10,139 nucleotides of DNA from Bacteroidales bacterium (GTDB lineage: Bacteria; Bacteroidota; Bacteroidia; Bacteroidales; WCHB1-69). A program made the translations under genes and the position numbers. The notes beneath the pieces were generated by a model. The model was not told where the DNA came from and ran no database searches. It saw nothing but the letters and a program-made list of their open reading frames with translations. The stretch lies in the NCBI GenBank assembly GCA_012518765.1, contig JAAYRN010000137.1:1-10139 (forward strand). Direction: 5' to 3'. Below are positions 1-6,963 of the stretch, in pieces. Numbering within the stretch: position 1 is the stretch's first letter; every line of letters starts with the position of its first letter.

Positions 1-18
1 TAAATTAAGTTAAATAAA

Positions 19-1953
19 TTAAGCTAAAGAATTTGTTACTTCATTGTTTATATGTTCAATAAAAGATGGTATACTCATGGTACCCAAGTCTTTCATACCG
101 TGTTGACGTACCGATACCGTATGCTTGTTTTCTTCTTTTTCGCCAACGATTAGCATATAAGGTATTTTTCTTAACTCGGCATCTCTAATTTTTCGTCCCG
201 TTTTTTCGCTTCTATCGTCTATGGAAACGCGTATGTCGTTTTTGTCTAAGGTTTGCATGAGCGACTGGGCATAATCCATATATTTATCACTGATAGGCAG
301 TATGATAGCTTGATCGGGAGTGAGCCATAAGGGGAAATTTCCTCCAGTGTGTTCTATCAATACGGCTACAAATCGTTCCATAGAGCCAAAAGGAGCGCGA
401 TGAATCATAATGGGTCTATGTTTTTGATTATCGCTTCCTATGTATTCTAATTCAAATCGTTCGGGTAAATTATAATCTACTTGAATGGTTCCCAATTGCC
501 ACTTACGACCGATGGCATCTTTGACCATAAAGTCCAATTTGGGACCGTAGAAAGCGGCTTCGCCCACTTCGACAACGGTATCTAAATTGCGTTGTTTCGC
601 TGCTTGAACAATGGCATTTTCTGATTTTTCCCAATTTTCGTCCGAGCCAATGTATTTTTCTTTGTTGTCGGGGTCTCGCAATGAAATTTGTACCGTATAA
701 TCTTTAAAATCCAATGTTTTGAAAATATACAATACAATATCTATGACCTTGCAAAATTCATCTTCCAACTGTTCGGGTGTACAAAAAATATGAGCATCGT
801 CTTGCGTAAAGCCTCTTACACGCGTAAGCCCGTGCAATTCACCACTTTGTTCGTAGCGGTAAACGGTTCCAAATTCGGCTAATCGCAAGGGTAAATCTTT
901 GTATGATCTGGGTTTAGAGGAATAAATTTCACAATTATGGGGACAATTCATGGGTTTTAAGAAAAACTCTTCTCCTTCTTGGGGAGTCGTGATGGGACGA
1001 AAAGAATCTTGACCGTATTTTTGATAATGTCCCGAAGTTTTATAAAGCTCAACGTTACCAATGTGAGGCGATATAACTTGTTGGTATCCATATTCTTTTT
1101 GTACTTTTTTTAGGAAGTTTTCCAAGCGTTCTCTCAAAGCAGCACCTTTGGGCAACCAAATGGGCAAGCCTATGCCCACCCTGGGTGAGAATGTAAATAA
1201 TTCCAATTCTCTGCCAACTTTACGATGATCGCGTTTTTTTGCCTCTTCCAACAAAAGTAAATACTCGTCTAATTCTTTCTTTTTGGGAAAGGTAACGGCG
1301 TAAATACGTGTTAATTGCTTGCGTTTTTCGTCTCCACGCCAATAAGCTCCAGCCAAACTCAATAGTTTAATGGCTTTGATAGCCGACATATCGGGTAGGT
1401 GAGGACCGCGACATAAATCTACAAAATCGCCACTTTGATAAAAGGTAATGTCTCCATCTTCCAAATCTTGAATGAGTTCTATTTTATACTCGTCATTTTT
1501 CTTTGTAAAATAATCCAAAGCCTCTTGTTTGCTAACTTCAACACGTTTGATTTGCTGTTTAGCTGCAACAAGTTCCGCCATTTTGTCTTCTATTTTTTTG
1601 AAATCATCAGAGGAAATGCTATAATCCATGAAATCAATATCATAATAAAATCCTGTTTCTATACTAGGACCTATTCCAAATTTTACACCGGGATACAATA
1701 TTTCAATAGCAGAAGCCATAAGGTGTGCCGAGGTGTGCCAAAAAACATCCTTACCCTCAGCATCGTTCCAAGTTAATAAACGTAAATTTACATTTTCAAA
1801 TAGGGGTCGATTGATGTCCCATATTTCTTTATTTATTTGGGCGGCTAATACATTTCTGGCTAATCCTTTACTAATTGATAAGGCTATTTCATAGGAAGTA
1901 ATGCCTTTTTCAAATTTCTTTATGCTACCATCAGGTAATGTTATATGAATCAT
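19..1953 (-). CDS. thrS: Threonyl-tRNA synthetase
   Basis: This enzyme charges tRNA(Thr) with threonine in the cytoplasm and edits mischarged serine. The 644-residue protein has the full bacterial layout. An N-terminal TGS domain (about 1-62, starting MIHITLPDGS) is followed by the editing domain, with its HxxxH pair at H73/H77 and the CRGPH motif at C181/H185. The class II catalytic core (about 250-545) has motif 2 around RLAEFGTVYRYE (357-368) and motif 3 HRAPFGSMERF (518-528). The C-terminal anticodon-binding domain starts near 548. The expected zinc ligands are all present: C337 (MNCPHN), H388 (DDAHIF) and H518. The ATG at 1953 gives a TGS domain of normal start, so I keep it. The length is usual for the family. 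The gene lies downstream of the threonine aldolase gene with a 91-base gap that holds a candidate promoter of its own. In many bacteria infC-rpmI-rplT follow thrS; that side lies outside the window. Confidence 0.98.
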   Translation of the reverse strand: MIHITLPDGSIKKFEKGITSYEIALSISKGLARNVLAAQINKEIWDINRPLFENVNLRLLTWNDAEGKDVFWHTSAHLMASAIEILYPGVKFGIGPSIETGFYYDIDFMDYSISSDDFKKIEDKMAELVAAKQQIKRVEVSKQEALDYFTKKNDEYKIELIQDLEDGDITFYQSGDFVDLCRGPHLPDMSAIKAIKLLSLAGAYWRGDEKRKQLTRIYAVTFPKKKELDEYLLLLEEAKKRDHRKVGRELELFTFSPRVGIGLPIWLPKGAALRERLENFLKKVQKEYGYQQVISPHIGNVELYKTSGHYQKYGQDSFRPITTPQEGEEFFLKPMNCPHNCEIYSSKPRSYKDLPLRLAEFGTVYRYEQSGELHGLTRVRGFTQDDAHIFCTPEQLEDEFCKVIDIVLYIFKTLDFKDYTVQISLRDPDNKEKYIGSDENWEKSENAIVQAAKQRNLDTVVEVGEAAFYGPKLDFMVKDAIGRKWQLGTIQVDYNLPERFELEYIGSDNQKHRPIMIHRAPFGSMERFVAVLIEHTGGNFPLWLTPDQAIILPISDKYMDYAQSLMQTLDKNDIRVSIDDRSEKTGRKIRDAELRKIPYMLIVGEKEENKHTVSVRQHGMKDLGTMSIPSFIEHINNEVTNSLA

Positions 1954-1980
1954 ACTCTTAATTTTTCCAATACTAAGCTA

Positions 1981-1988
1981 CAAAAATA
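1981..1988 (-). promoter_or_regulatory. Candidate Bacteroidota -7 element for thrS
   Basis: Read on the minus strand, this is TATTTTTG, a match to the Bacteroidota sigma-ABfr -7 consensus TAnnTTTG, 27 bases upstream of the thrS ATG. No TTG -33 element sits at the usual 19-21 base spacing; the nearest (complement of CAAA at 2004-2007) is only 15 bases away. It is therefore a weaker candidate than the one in front of the aldolase gene, and thrS may also be read through from that gene. Confidence 0.4.
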
Positions 1989-2044
1989 TATAAATTTTAA
2001 GTACAAAAGGCAGGTATGTATTTAGTTTTTTTTAACTGTATTTT

Positions 2045-3070
2045 TTAATATGCAAGAATAAATTTTAAGTCTGTAATAAATAAATCAATATCTTCTTTGG
2101 TCGTGTCCCAAGATGTTACTAAGCGAATTTCATTTTTTTCTTCGTTCCACACATAAAAAAAATGTTTTTGTTGCAGTTGTTCCATGCTATGTTTTTCCAA
2201 TTTTACCAATAGAATATTAGCATCGGTGTTTTGTGTAAATGTAAATGGATATATATTACTCATTTCTTGGCGTAAATACTGAGCCATTTGATTGGCATGT
2301 AGAGCATTTTTCTCCCAAATATTTTTCTCTAAATAAGCTATAAATTGAGCTGATACATAACGCATTTTAGAAAATAATTGAGCCGATTGTTTGCGTATGT
2401 ATTTGATGTTTTCACTCAATTCTTCCCGAAAAGAGACGACAGCTTCGCCCATCAGCATTCCGTTTTTTGTGCCTCCAAAACTCAATATATCCACTCCACA
2501 ATCGACGCTTATTTCTTTAAAGTTTTTTTGAAGCGAAACAGCGGCATTGGCTATGCGTGCTCCGTCCATGTGTAAATACATTTTGTGTTTATGAGTTATT
2601 TCGGCTATAGCCTTGATTTCATCTGTGGTATACACTGTTCCCAATTCGGTGCATTGTGAAATATATACCACCTTAGGTTGGGAATGATGTTCTATGTCCC
2701 AGTTTTTTAAATAAGGTTCTAACAACAAGGGAGTTAGTTTCCCATCGGGACAATGTATGGTTTTCAATGAAGCCCTTGTCATAAATTCAGGTGCTCCGCA
2801 TTCATCTACTGCTATGTGTGCTGTATGAGGACAAAGTATAGCATGAAAAGGTCGTACACAGGCTTGTAGCGATATTATATTTGCTCCTGTTCCGTTAAAA
2901 ACAAAAAAGACATCGGCATTTTCGCCAAAAATATCTTTTATTTTTTGCTGAGCTTGCAAAGTAAATACATCATCGCCATAAGCAACACAATGATTTTTAT
3001 TAGCTTTGTACATAGCTTTTAGTATATCGGGATGTACGCCTGAGTGATTGTCGCTTCCAAAACTTCTCAT
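2045..3070 (-). CDS. Low-specificity L-threonine aldolase (PLP-dependent beta-eliminating lyase family)
   Basis: This cytoplasmic enzyme is predicted to cleave L-threonine/allo-threonine to glycine and acetaldehyde, or run the reverse reaction. The 341-residue protein is a fold-type I PLP enzyme of the threonine aldolase/tryptophanase-like group. The N-terminus carries SFGSDNHSGVHPDIL (3-17), the usual 'sDn..g.hp' opening of the family. H85 and E90 lie in the segment that stacks on the cofactor. HMDGARIANA (167-176) supplies the PLP-binding Asp169 and Arg172, and SFGGTKNG (197-204) supplies Lys202, the expected Schiff-base lysine. The ATG at 3070 is the first codon of the conserved N-terminus and follows a well-spaced promoter. 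thrS follows in the same direction. Stereospecificity (L-threo versus allo) cannot be assigned by eye, so I give no gene symbol. A related aldolase acting on phenylserine or another beta-hydroxy amino acid is possible. Confidence 0.9.
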   Translation of the reverse strand: MRSFGSDNHSGVHPDILKAMYKANKNHCVAYGDDVFTLQAQQKIKDIFGENADVFFVFNGTGANIISLQACVRPFHAILCPHTAHIAVDECGAPEFMTRASLKTIHCPDGKLTPLLLEPYLKNWDIEHHSQPKVVYISQCTELGTVYTTDEIKAIAEITHKHKMYLHMDGARIANAAVSLQKNFKEISVDCGVDILSFGGTKNGMLMGEAVVSFREELSENIKYIRKQSAQLFSKMRYVSAQFIAYLEKNIWEKNALHANQMAQYLRQEMSNIYPFTFTQNTDANILLVKLEKHSMEQLQQKHFFYVWNEEKNEIRLVTSWDTTKEDIDLFITDLKFILAY

Positions 3071-3090
3071 TTTTTTTATTTTTTATGTTG

Positions 3091-3121
3091 CAAAAGTATC
3101 CTAATATTGCGTAAAATACAA
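3091..3121 (-). promoter_or_regulatory. Promoter of the threonine aldolase gene (Bacteroidota type)
   Basis: On the minus strand the -7 element TACTTTTG lies at 3091-3098 and a TTG -33 element at 3119-3121, with a 20-base spacer. This matches the Bacteroides arrangement TTTG-N19-21-TAnnTTTG. The -7 box ends 20 bases before the ATG at 3070, leaving a short A-rich leader without a Shine-Dalgarno sequence, which is normal for this phylum. Confidence 0.7.
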
Positions 3122-3158
3122 GTGAAAAATAGAGATAAATACATGTTTGTTTGAAATG

Positions 3159-3170
3159 TTTGTACACAAA
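3159..3170. repeat. Short inverted repeat in the divergent promoter region
   Basis: TTTGT (3159-3163) and ACAAA (3166-3170) form a perfect 5-base inverted repeat around a 2-base centre. The left arm overlaps the second copy of a direct repeat ATGTTTGT (3143-3150 and 3156-3163, 13-base period), and another ACAAA lies at 3176-3180. The cluster sits upstream of the lpdA -7 box and could be an operator. In AT-rich intergenic DNA it could equally be chance. Confidence 0.3.
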
Positions 3171-3208
3171 ATTTCACAAAGAAGGGCAATAGGTATGTAA
3201 AATTTTTC

Positions 3209-3216
3209 TACTTTTG
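3209..3216 (+). promoter_or_regulatory. -7 promoter element of the lpdA-fabD unit
   Basis: TACTTTTG matches the Bacteroidota -7 consensus TAnnTTTG and ends 26 bases before the lpdA ATG. I find no TTG at the expected -33 spacing (the sequence there is GC-containing, around GGGCAA), so the promoter may be weak or activator-dependent. Confidence 0.6.
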
Positions 3217-3242
3217 CTGAAAATATAAAAAACTGAGAAAAT

Positions 3243-4640
3243 ATGACAGCATACGATTTAATAGTTATAGGAAGCGGACCGGGCGGTTATGTAGCCGCTA
3301 TACGTTCTTCGCAATTGGGACTGAAAACTGCCATAGTAGAACGTGCAGAATTAGGAGGAGTTTGTTTAAACTGGGGATGTATTCCTACAAAAGCCCTGAT
3401 GAAATCGGCACAAGTATATTCCTATATGAAATACAGTGAAAATTATGGAATTAAAATAGAAGGCGAAATAAAGCCTGATTTTGAAGCAATTATAAAAAGA
3501 AGTCGCGGCGTTTCCGAAGCAATGAACAAAGGTGTTCAATACCTAATGAAAAAAAATAACATTGATATATTGGAAGGACATGGAAAATTAGTGAAAGATA
3601 AAAAAGTATCGGTTGTTGATAAAGACGGAAACGAAACGGTGTATCAAGCCAATCACATTATCTTAGCTACAGGAGCTCGCTCGCGTGTACTGCCGAATTT
3701 ACCACAAGACGGTAAAAAAATCATAGGGTATAGAGAAGCCCTAACTTTATCTAAACTTCCTGAATCAATGGTTGTTGTAGGCTCAGGAGCCATAGGAAGC
3801 GAATTGGCATTTTTTTACAATAGTTTGGGAGTACAAACCACTTTGATTGAAATGTTGCCTACTATTTTGCCCATAGAAGACGAAGAAATTTCCAAGCAAG
3901 TAGAGCGAGCATTTCGTAAAAATAAAATGAAACTAATGACCGAAGCAACGGTAGAAAAAGTGGCAATTGAAGGCGATATGTGCAAGGTCAGCGTAAAAGA
4001 TAAGAAAGGCAATATAGTAGACATTGATGCCGAAATAGTATTATCGGCGGTTGGCGTTCAAACTAATTTAGAAAATATTGGTTTAGACGAAGTTGGAGTA
4101 AATTACGAAAGAGGAAAAATCGCAGTAGATGACTATTACCGTACCAATATAGAGGGAGTTTATGCCATTGGCGACATTGTACACGGACCTGCTTTGGCTC
4201 ACGTAGCCTCGCAAGAAGCCATTGTGTGTGTAGAAAAAATTATGGGTAAAAATCCAGAGAAAGTGGATTATAGCAATATTCCGGGTTGTACTTATACCAC
4301 TCCCGAAGTGGCATCGGTAGGATTGACTGAAAGCAAAGCAATAGCCGAAGGCTACGAAATAAAAGTAGGTAAATTTCCATTTACTGCATCGGGAAAAGCA
4401 ACTGCATCGGGGAATAGAGACGGAATGATAAAGGTAATTTTTGATGCAAAAACAAATTTATTGTTGGGTTGTCACATGTTGGGCGATAATGTTACCGAAA
4501 TGATTGCTGAAGCGGTGGTTATACGTCAAACAGGCATTACGGCTCATCAAATTATGTCTTCTGTACATCCACACCCAACCATGTCGGAAGCTGTTAAGGA
4601 AGCCGTTGAAGCAGCTTATGGAGAGGCTGTTCATTTATAA
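3243..4640 (+). CDS. lpdA: Dihydrolipoyl dehydrogenase (E3)
   Basis: E3 reoxidises dihydrolipoyl groups of 2-oxoacid dehydrogenase complexes or of the glycine cleavage H protein, passing electrons through FAD to NAD+. The 465-residue protein has a FAD Rossmann motif GSGPGG (10-15), the redox disulfide C41/C46 in GGVCLNWGCIPTK, an NAD-binding GSGAIG (180-185), the FAD-contacting YAIGD (307-311), and a C-terminal dimer domain ending in HPHPTMSE (442-449) with the catalytic pair H444/E449. Length and motifs are standard. The ATG at 3243 starts directly before the first beta strand (MTAYDLIVIGSG). No E1, E2 or glycine cleavage genes are in the window, so which complex it serves is unknown. fabD follows 34 bases later on the same strand and probably shares its transcript. 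Confidence 0.97.
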   Translation: MTAYDLIVIGSGPGGYVAAIRSSQLGLKTAIVERAELGGVCLNWGCIPTKALMKSAQVYSYMKYSENYGIKIEGEIKPDFEAIIKRSRGVSEAMNKGVQYLMKKNNIDILEGHGKLVKDKKVSVVDKDGNETVYQANHIILATGARSRVLPNLPQDGKKIIGYREALTLSKLPESMVVVGSGAIGSELAFFYNSLGVQTTLIEMLPTILPIEDEEISKQVERAFRKNKMKLMTEATVEKVAIEGDMCKVSVKDKKGNIVDIDAEIVLSAVGVQTNLENIGLDEVGVNYERGKIAVDDYYRTNIEGVYAIGDIVHGPALAHVASQEAIVCVEKIMGKNPEKVDYSNIPGCTYTTPEVASVGLTESKAIAEGYEIKVGKFPFTASGKATASGNRDGMIKVIFDAKTNLLLGCHMLGDNVTEMIAEAVVIRQTGITAHQIMSSVHPHPTMSEAVKEAVEAAYGEAVHL

Positions 4641-4674
4641 CGATTTATTTTTAATCTTAATAAAAAAAATACGT

Positions 4675-5556
4675 ATGAAAGCATTTGTTTTTCCCGGACA
4701 GGGAGCTCAATTTATAGGAATGGGCAAACAATTATATACCGAAAATCAAAACGCACGCGAATTGTTTGAATTAGCTAATAAATTATTGGGATTCAACATT
4801 ACCGATATTATGTTTTCGGGAACAGAGGAAGAGTTAAAGCAAACCAAAGTAACCCAACCTGCTATCTTTTTACACTCTGTTATATTGGCTCGTACATTCG
4901 ATGGGGGATACCTCCCCGATATGGTTGCAGGACATTCCTTAGGCGAGTTTTCTGCTTTGGTAGCCAATCAAAGCCTGTCGTTTGAAGATGGATTACTTTT
5001 GGTGTCAAAAAGAGCAATGGCAATGCAAAAAGCATGTGAAAAAGCCGAATCAAGTATGGCGGTTGTGTTAGGATTGGACGATGAAGTGGTGGTTGATGTT
5101 TGTAAATCTATTGAAAATGAAATAGTAATTGCGGCTAACTTTAATTGTCCCGGACAAATAGCTCTTTCGGGTTCACCCAAAGGACTGGAATTGTGTAGGC
5201 AGTTGCTCATGGAAAAAGGAGCCAAGCGAGTACTTCCTTTGAAAGTAAGCGGAGCTTTTCATTCTCCATTTATGGAACCAGCACGCATCGAATTGGCTGA
5301 GGCTATTGAGAAAACTCATTTTGAAAAACCAATATGTCCTGTATATCAAAATTATACAGCAAAGCCAAGCACCGATGTACACGAAATAAAGCAACATTTG
5401 ATTTCCCAGCTTACAGCTCCTGTTTTATGGACTCAAAGCGTAAGAAATATGATAAACGATGGAGCTACTTCTTTTATGGAGTTTGGACCAGGAACTGTAT
5501 TGCAAGGATTAATCAAAAAAATAGCTCCAGAAGCAGAAGTGAGCGGAAGGAGTTAG
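4675..5556 (+). CDS. fabD: Malonyl-CoA:acyl-carrier-protein transacylase
   Basis: FabD moves the malonyl group from CoA to the acyl carrier protein, supplying the extender unit for type II fatty-acid synthesis in the cytoplasm. The 293-residue protein has the N-terminal PGQGAQ (7-12), the nucleophile motif GHSLGE with Ser88, Arg113 (SKRAMAMQ), the catalytic His196 in GAFHSPFM, and Gln245, the counterparts of E. coli S92, R117, H201 and Q250. The frame is open upstream to an ATG at 4504, but that stretch lies inside lpdA and reads as basic, unrelated sequence. The ATG at 4675, starting MKAFVFPGQG, is the family start. There is no clear Shine-Dalgarno sequence and no TAnnTTTG box in the 34-base gap after lpdA, so I infer co-transcription from the lpdA promoter. 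Confidence 0.97.
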   Translation: MKAFVFPGQGAQFIGMGKQLYTENQNARELFELANKLLGFNITDIMFSGTEEELKQTKVTQPAIFLHSVILARTFDGGYLPDMVAGHSLGEFSALVANQSLSFEDGLLLVSKRAMAMQKACEKAESSMAVVLGLDDEVVVDVCKSIENEIVIAANFNCPGQIALSGSPKGLELCRQLLMEKGAKRVLPLKVSGAFHSPFMEPARIELAEAIEKTHFEKPICPVYQNYTAKPSTDVHEIKQHLISQLTAPVLWTQSVRNMINDGATSFMEFGPGTVLQGLIKKIAPEAEVSGRS

Positions 5557-5630
5557 TTTGTTGAAACATGGAGCGTAAAGAAAAACTATTAAATACTTAG
5601 TATATAAAAAACAATTATAAATAAAAAGTA

Positions 5631-6647
5631 TTATTGAAAGTATTTTCTTAGCGGTGAGTCTTCAAAAGTAGGGAATGAACGGTAGTTTTTTCTGTATGCT
5701 CCAAGTGTTTTAATAATATTTTCTTTCATCTCATCTGAGATTCGATATCCAAAAACAATCTTATCTATAGTTACTTGAGGATAAACAGTTTTTCCTCTTT
5801 TCTTATATTTATCTGGGTATTGTTTCCATTTATCCCATTCGAGTTCCAGCTCATGATATGATGTTGCTATAGCTTTATTGTTTAAATCAGTCTTTACATT
5901 ATCGAGAGGATATACTGAAAAATCTTTGCTGTAAATTAAACGTACTTCTTTTTCATTTTTATAAATATGTTGTTTGTGACAACAGAAAAGTTTACATAGA
6001 AGATGTTCAAAATTTCGGACAATAAAATCATTTTTCTTTGAAAATTCTTTATACTTTTCATAAGTGTTGTGGAGTGGTTCTAAGCAAGATTCTCCATAAT
6101 ACATTTGACTTAAAATATAATTTACCCATTTGTATCTGTTTTGTTTAGAGAACTTTAAAACAATACCTACACCATGTCCATCTCCACCAAATTGTCTCCA
6201 CATATTTAGGCTTTGTTCTTTATTCTCTAATTCATATTTACACATTGATAAACAGAAAACGTGTTTTTTTAATTCTATTAAGTTTTGCAAAGGGTCTTTT
6301 TTTAATACTTTTGTGTATCCAAAATCAAATTCATCTTTATCGTCCATTCCTCGCAAATCATAAAGACGTATTTTTTTTTCTCGTATTATGCTTGTAAGAT
6401 TTTGTACATTAGTGTAGTGTATAAACTTGTATGTCCCTTCATAGCAATAATTTGATTCGCGATAATTTTCAAATGTAGTCAAGGATCCAACACTTGCATG
6501 TTTAAATTTCTTTACATGCATAGCTCCCATAGCAAATGAACTTTCTAAAATAGCATTTGGTAAAATATTTTTACGAATTACTTTCGAAATAAATAATTCT
6601 ACTTTTTCTGTATCTATAGCAAGCTCACGCTTAGGTGTTTTAGACAT
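5631..6647 (-). CDS. DUF2971-type protein of unknown function
   Basis: The function is not known. The 338-residue protein appears soluble, with no signal peptide or membrane segment. I place it in the DUF2971 family from the order of its motifs. KFIHYTNVQNLTSII (74-88) is followed by a charged MDDKDEFDFG segment (101-110) where the family usually has 'NDP.E'. HVFCLSMCK (129-137) and LNMWRQFGGDGHGVGIVLKF (147-166) match the family's 'cFS...W..Y..n..G..ief' core. NEKEVRLIY (231-239) matches the 'E.E.R' motif, and IDKIVFGYRIS (294-304) the closing strand. The first 70 residues are an extension I do not recognise. The protein is rich in Lys, Tyr, Phe and Cys, and the gene is more AT-rich than its neighbours (13 G+C in the 60 bases from 6001, against 29 in the 60 from 8221). 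That fits horizontal acquisition. It starts 22 bases after the lipoprotein gene ends and probably shares its promoter. It converges on fabD. Confidence 0.75.
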   Translation of the reverse strand: MSKTPKRELAIDTEKVELFISKVIRKNILPNAILESSFAMGAMHVKKFKHASVGSLTTFENYRESNYCYEGTYKFIHYTNVQNLTSIIREKKIRLYDLRGMDDKDEFDFGYTKVLKKDPLQNLIELKKHVFCLSMCKYELENKEQSLNMWRQFGGDGHGVGIVLKFSKQNRYKWVNYILSQMYYGESCLEPLHNTYEKYKEFSKKNDFIVRNFEHLLCKLFCCHKQHIYKNEKEVRLIYSKDFSVYPLDNVKTDLNNKAIATSYHELELEWDKWKQYPDKYKKRGKTVYPQVTIDKIVFGYRISDEMKENIIKTLGAYRKNYRSFPTFEDSPLRKYFQ

Positions 6648-6669
6648 AATTCAGGTATATAGATGTTTT

Positions 6670-6885
6670 TTACAGAGGATTAGAATCTCCGCAAATTACT
6701 TGTATGGTATCGCAGTCAATGTATTTTACTTTATTTAATTCGTCGCAGCTAAGGGTGGGGCTGATTTCTTTTTCGTACTCGTTAATAATTTGTTCTCCTT
6801 TGTATTCCTTGCAATTACAAACGTGTTGTTTGCAGGAAGCGAAGGTAAAAACAATCCCTATGAATAAAAATACCCTTGATTTCAT
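6670..6885 (-). CDS. Small cysteine-rich lipoprotein
   Basis: This 71-residue protein has a clear lipoprotein signal: basic MKSR, a hydrophobic stretch (about 5-16) and a lipobox ending FASC with Cys18 as the lipidated residue. The mature peptide would be only 54 residues, anchored to a membrane from its periplasmic or outer face. It carries five more cysteines (C23, C25, C47, C58, C65), including a CNC pair just after the anchor, which suggests disulfides or metal binding. Very short lipoproteins with an early CxC are common in Bacteroidota, and I know of no assigned role. The ATG at 6885 follows a well-formed promoter (6906-6937), which supports a real gene despite the size. The DUF2971 gene follows 22 bases downstream. 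Confidence 0.72.
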   Translation of the reverse strand: MKSRVFLFIGIVFTFASCKQHVCNCKEYKGEQIINEYEKEISPTLSCDELNKVKYIDCDTIQVICGDSNPL

Positions 6886-6905
6886 CTTGTTTTTATTTTA
6901 ATAAA

Positions 6906-6937
6906 CAAAAGTATATATTTTTTCAATACAAAATCAA
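6906..6937 (-). promoter_or_regulatory. Promoter of the lipoprotein-DUF2971 unit (Bacteroidota type)
   Basis: On the minus strand, -7 TACTTTTG lies at 6906-6913 and a TTG at 6935-6937, with a 21-base spacer. The -7 box is 20 bases before the lipoprotein ATG, the same geometry as the aldolase promoter. It lies in the 78-base gap after the stop of the large oxidoreductase, so the two-gene unit need not depend on read-through. Confidence 0.65.
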
Positions 6938-6963
6938 TATACCTTGTATGTTTTTGTGATTTT

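Noticed and set aside
1..23. Repeated AAATTAAG (2-9 and 16-23) at the left edge, just after the thrS stop
   Set aside because: It is a short AT-only repeat overlapping the stop codon and is expected by chance in this composition.
1435..1776. 113-codon plus-strand open frame opposite thrS
   Set aside because: It is fully antisense to conserved ThrS editing-domain sequence, has a low-complexity Phe/Ile-rich translation and no promoter. It is a shadow frame.
2024..2037. AGTT-T6-AACT hairpin downstream of the aldolase gene
   Set aside because: A four-base arm around a T run is too weak for an intrinsic terminator.
4504..4674. In-frame 57-residue upstream extension of FabD starting at the ATG at 4504
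   Set aside because: It lies within the lpdA coding region, is basic and unlike FabD, and the family start MKAFVFPGQG falls exactly at 4675.
5592..5632. Possible bidirectional terminator between fabD and the DUF2971 gene (AATACTT at 5592-5598, AAGTATT at 5626-5632; also ATACT-T-AGTAT at 5593-5603)
   Set aside because: Stems are short and almost all A/T, the loop of the first is 27 bases, and there is no GC-rich stem followed by a T run. Not enough to call a terminator.
6648..6669. Separate promoter for the DUF2971 gene
   Set aside because: The 22-base gap contains no TAnnTTTG box. Shared transcription from 6906-6937 is simpler.
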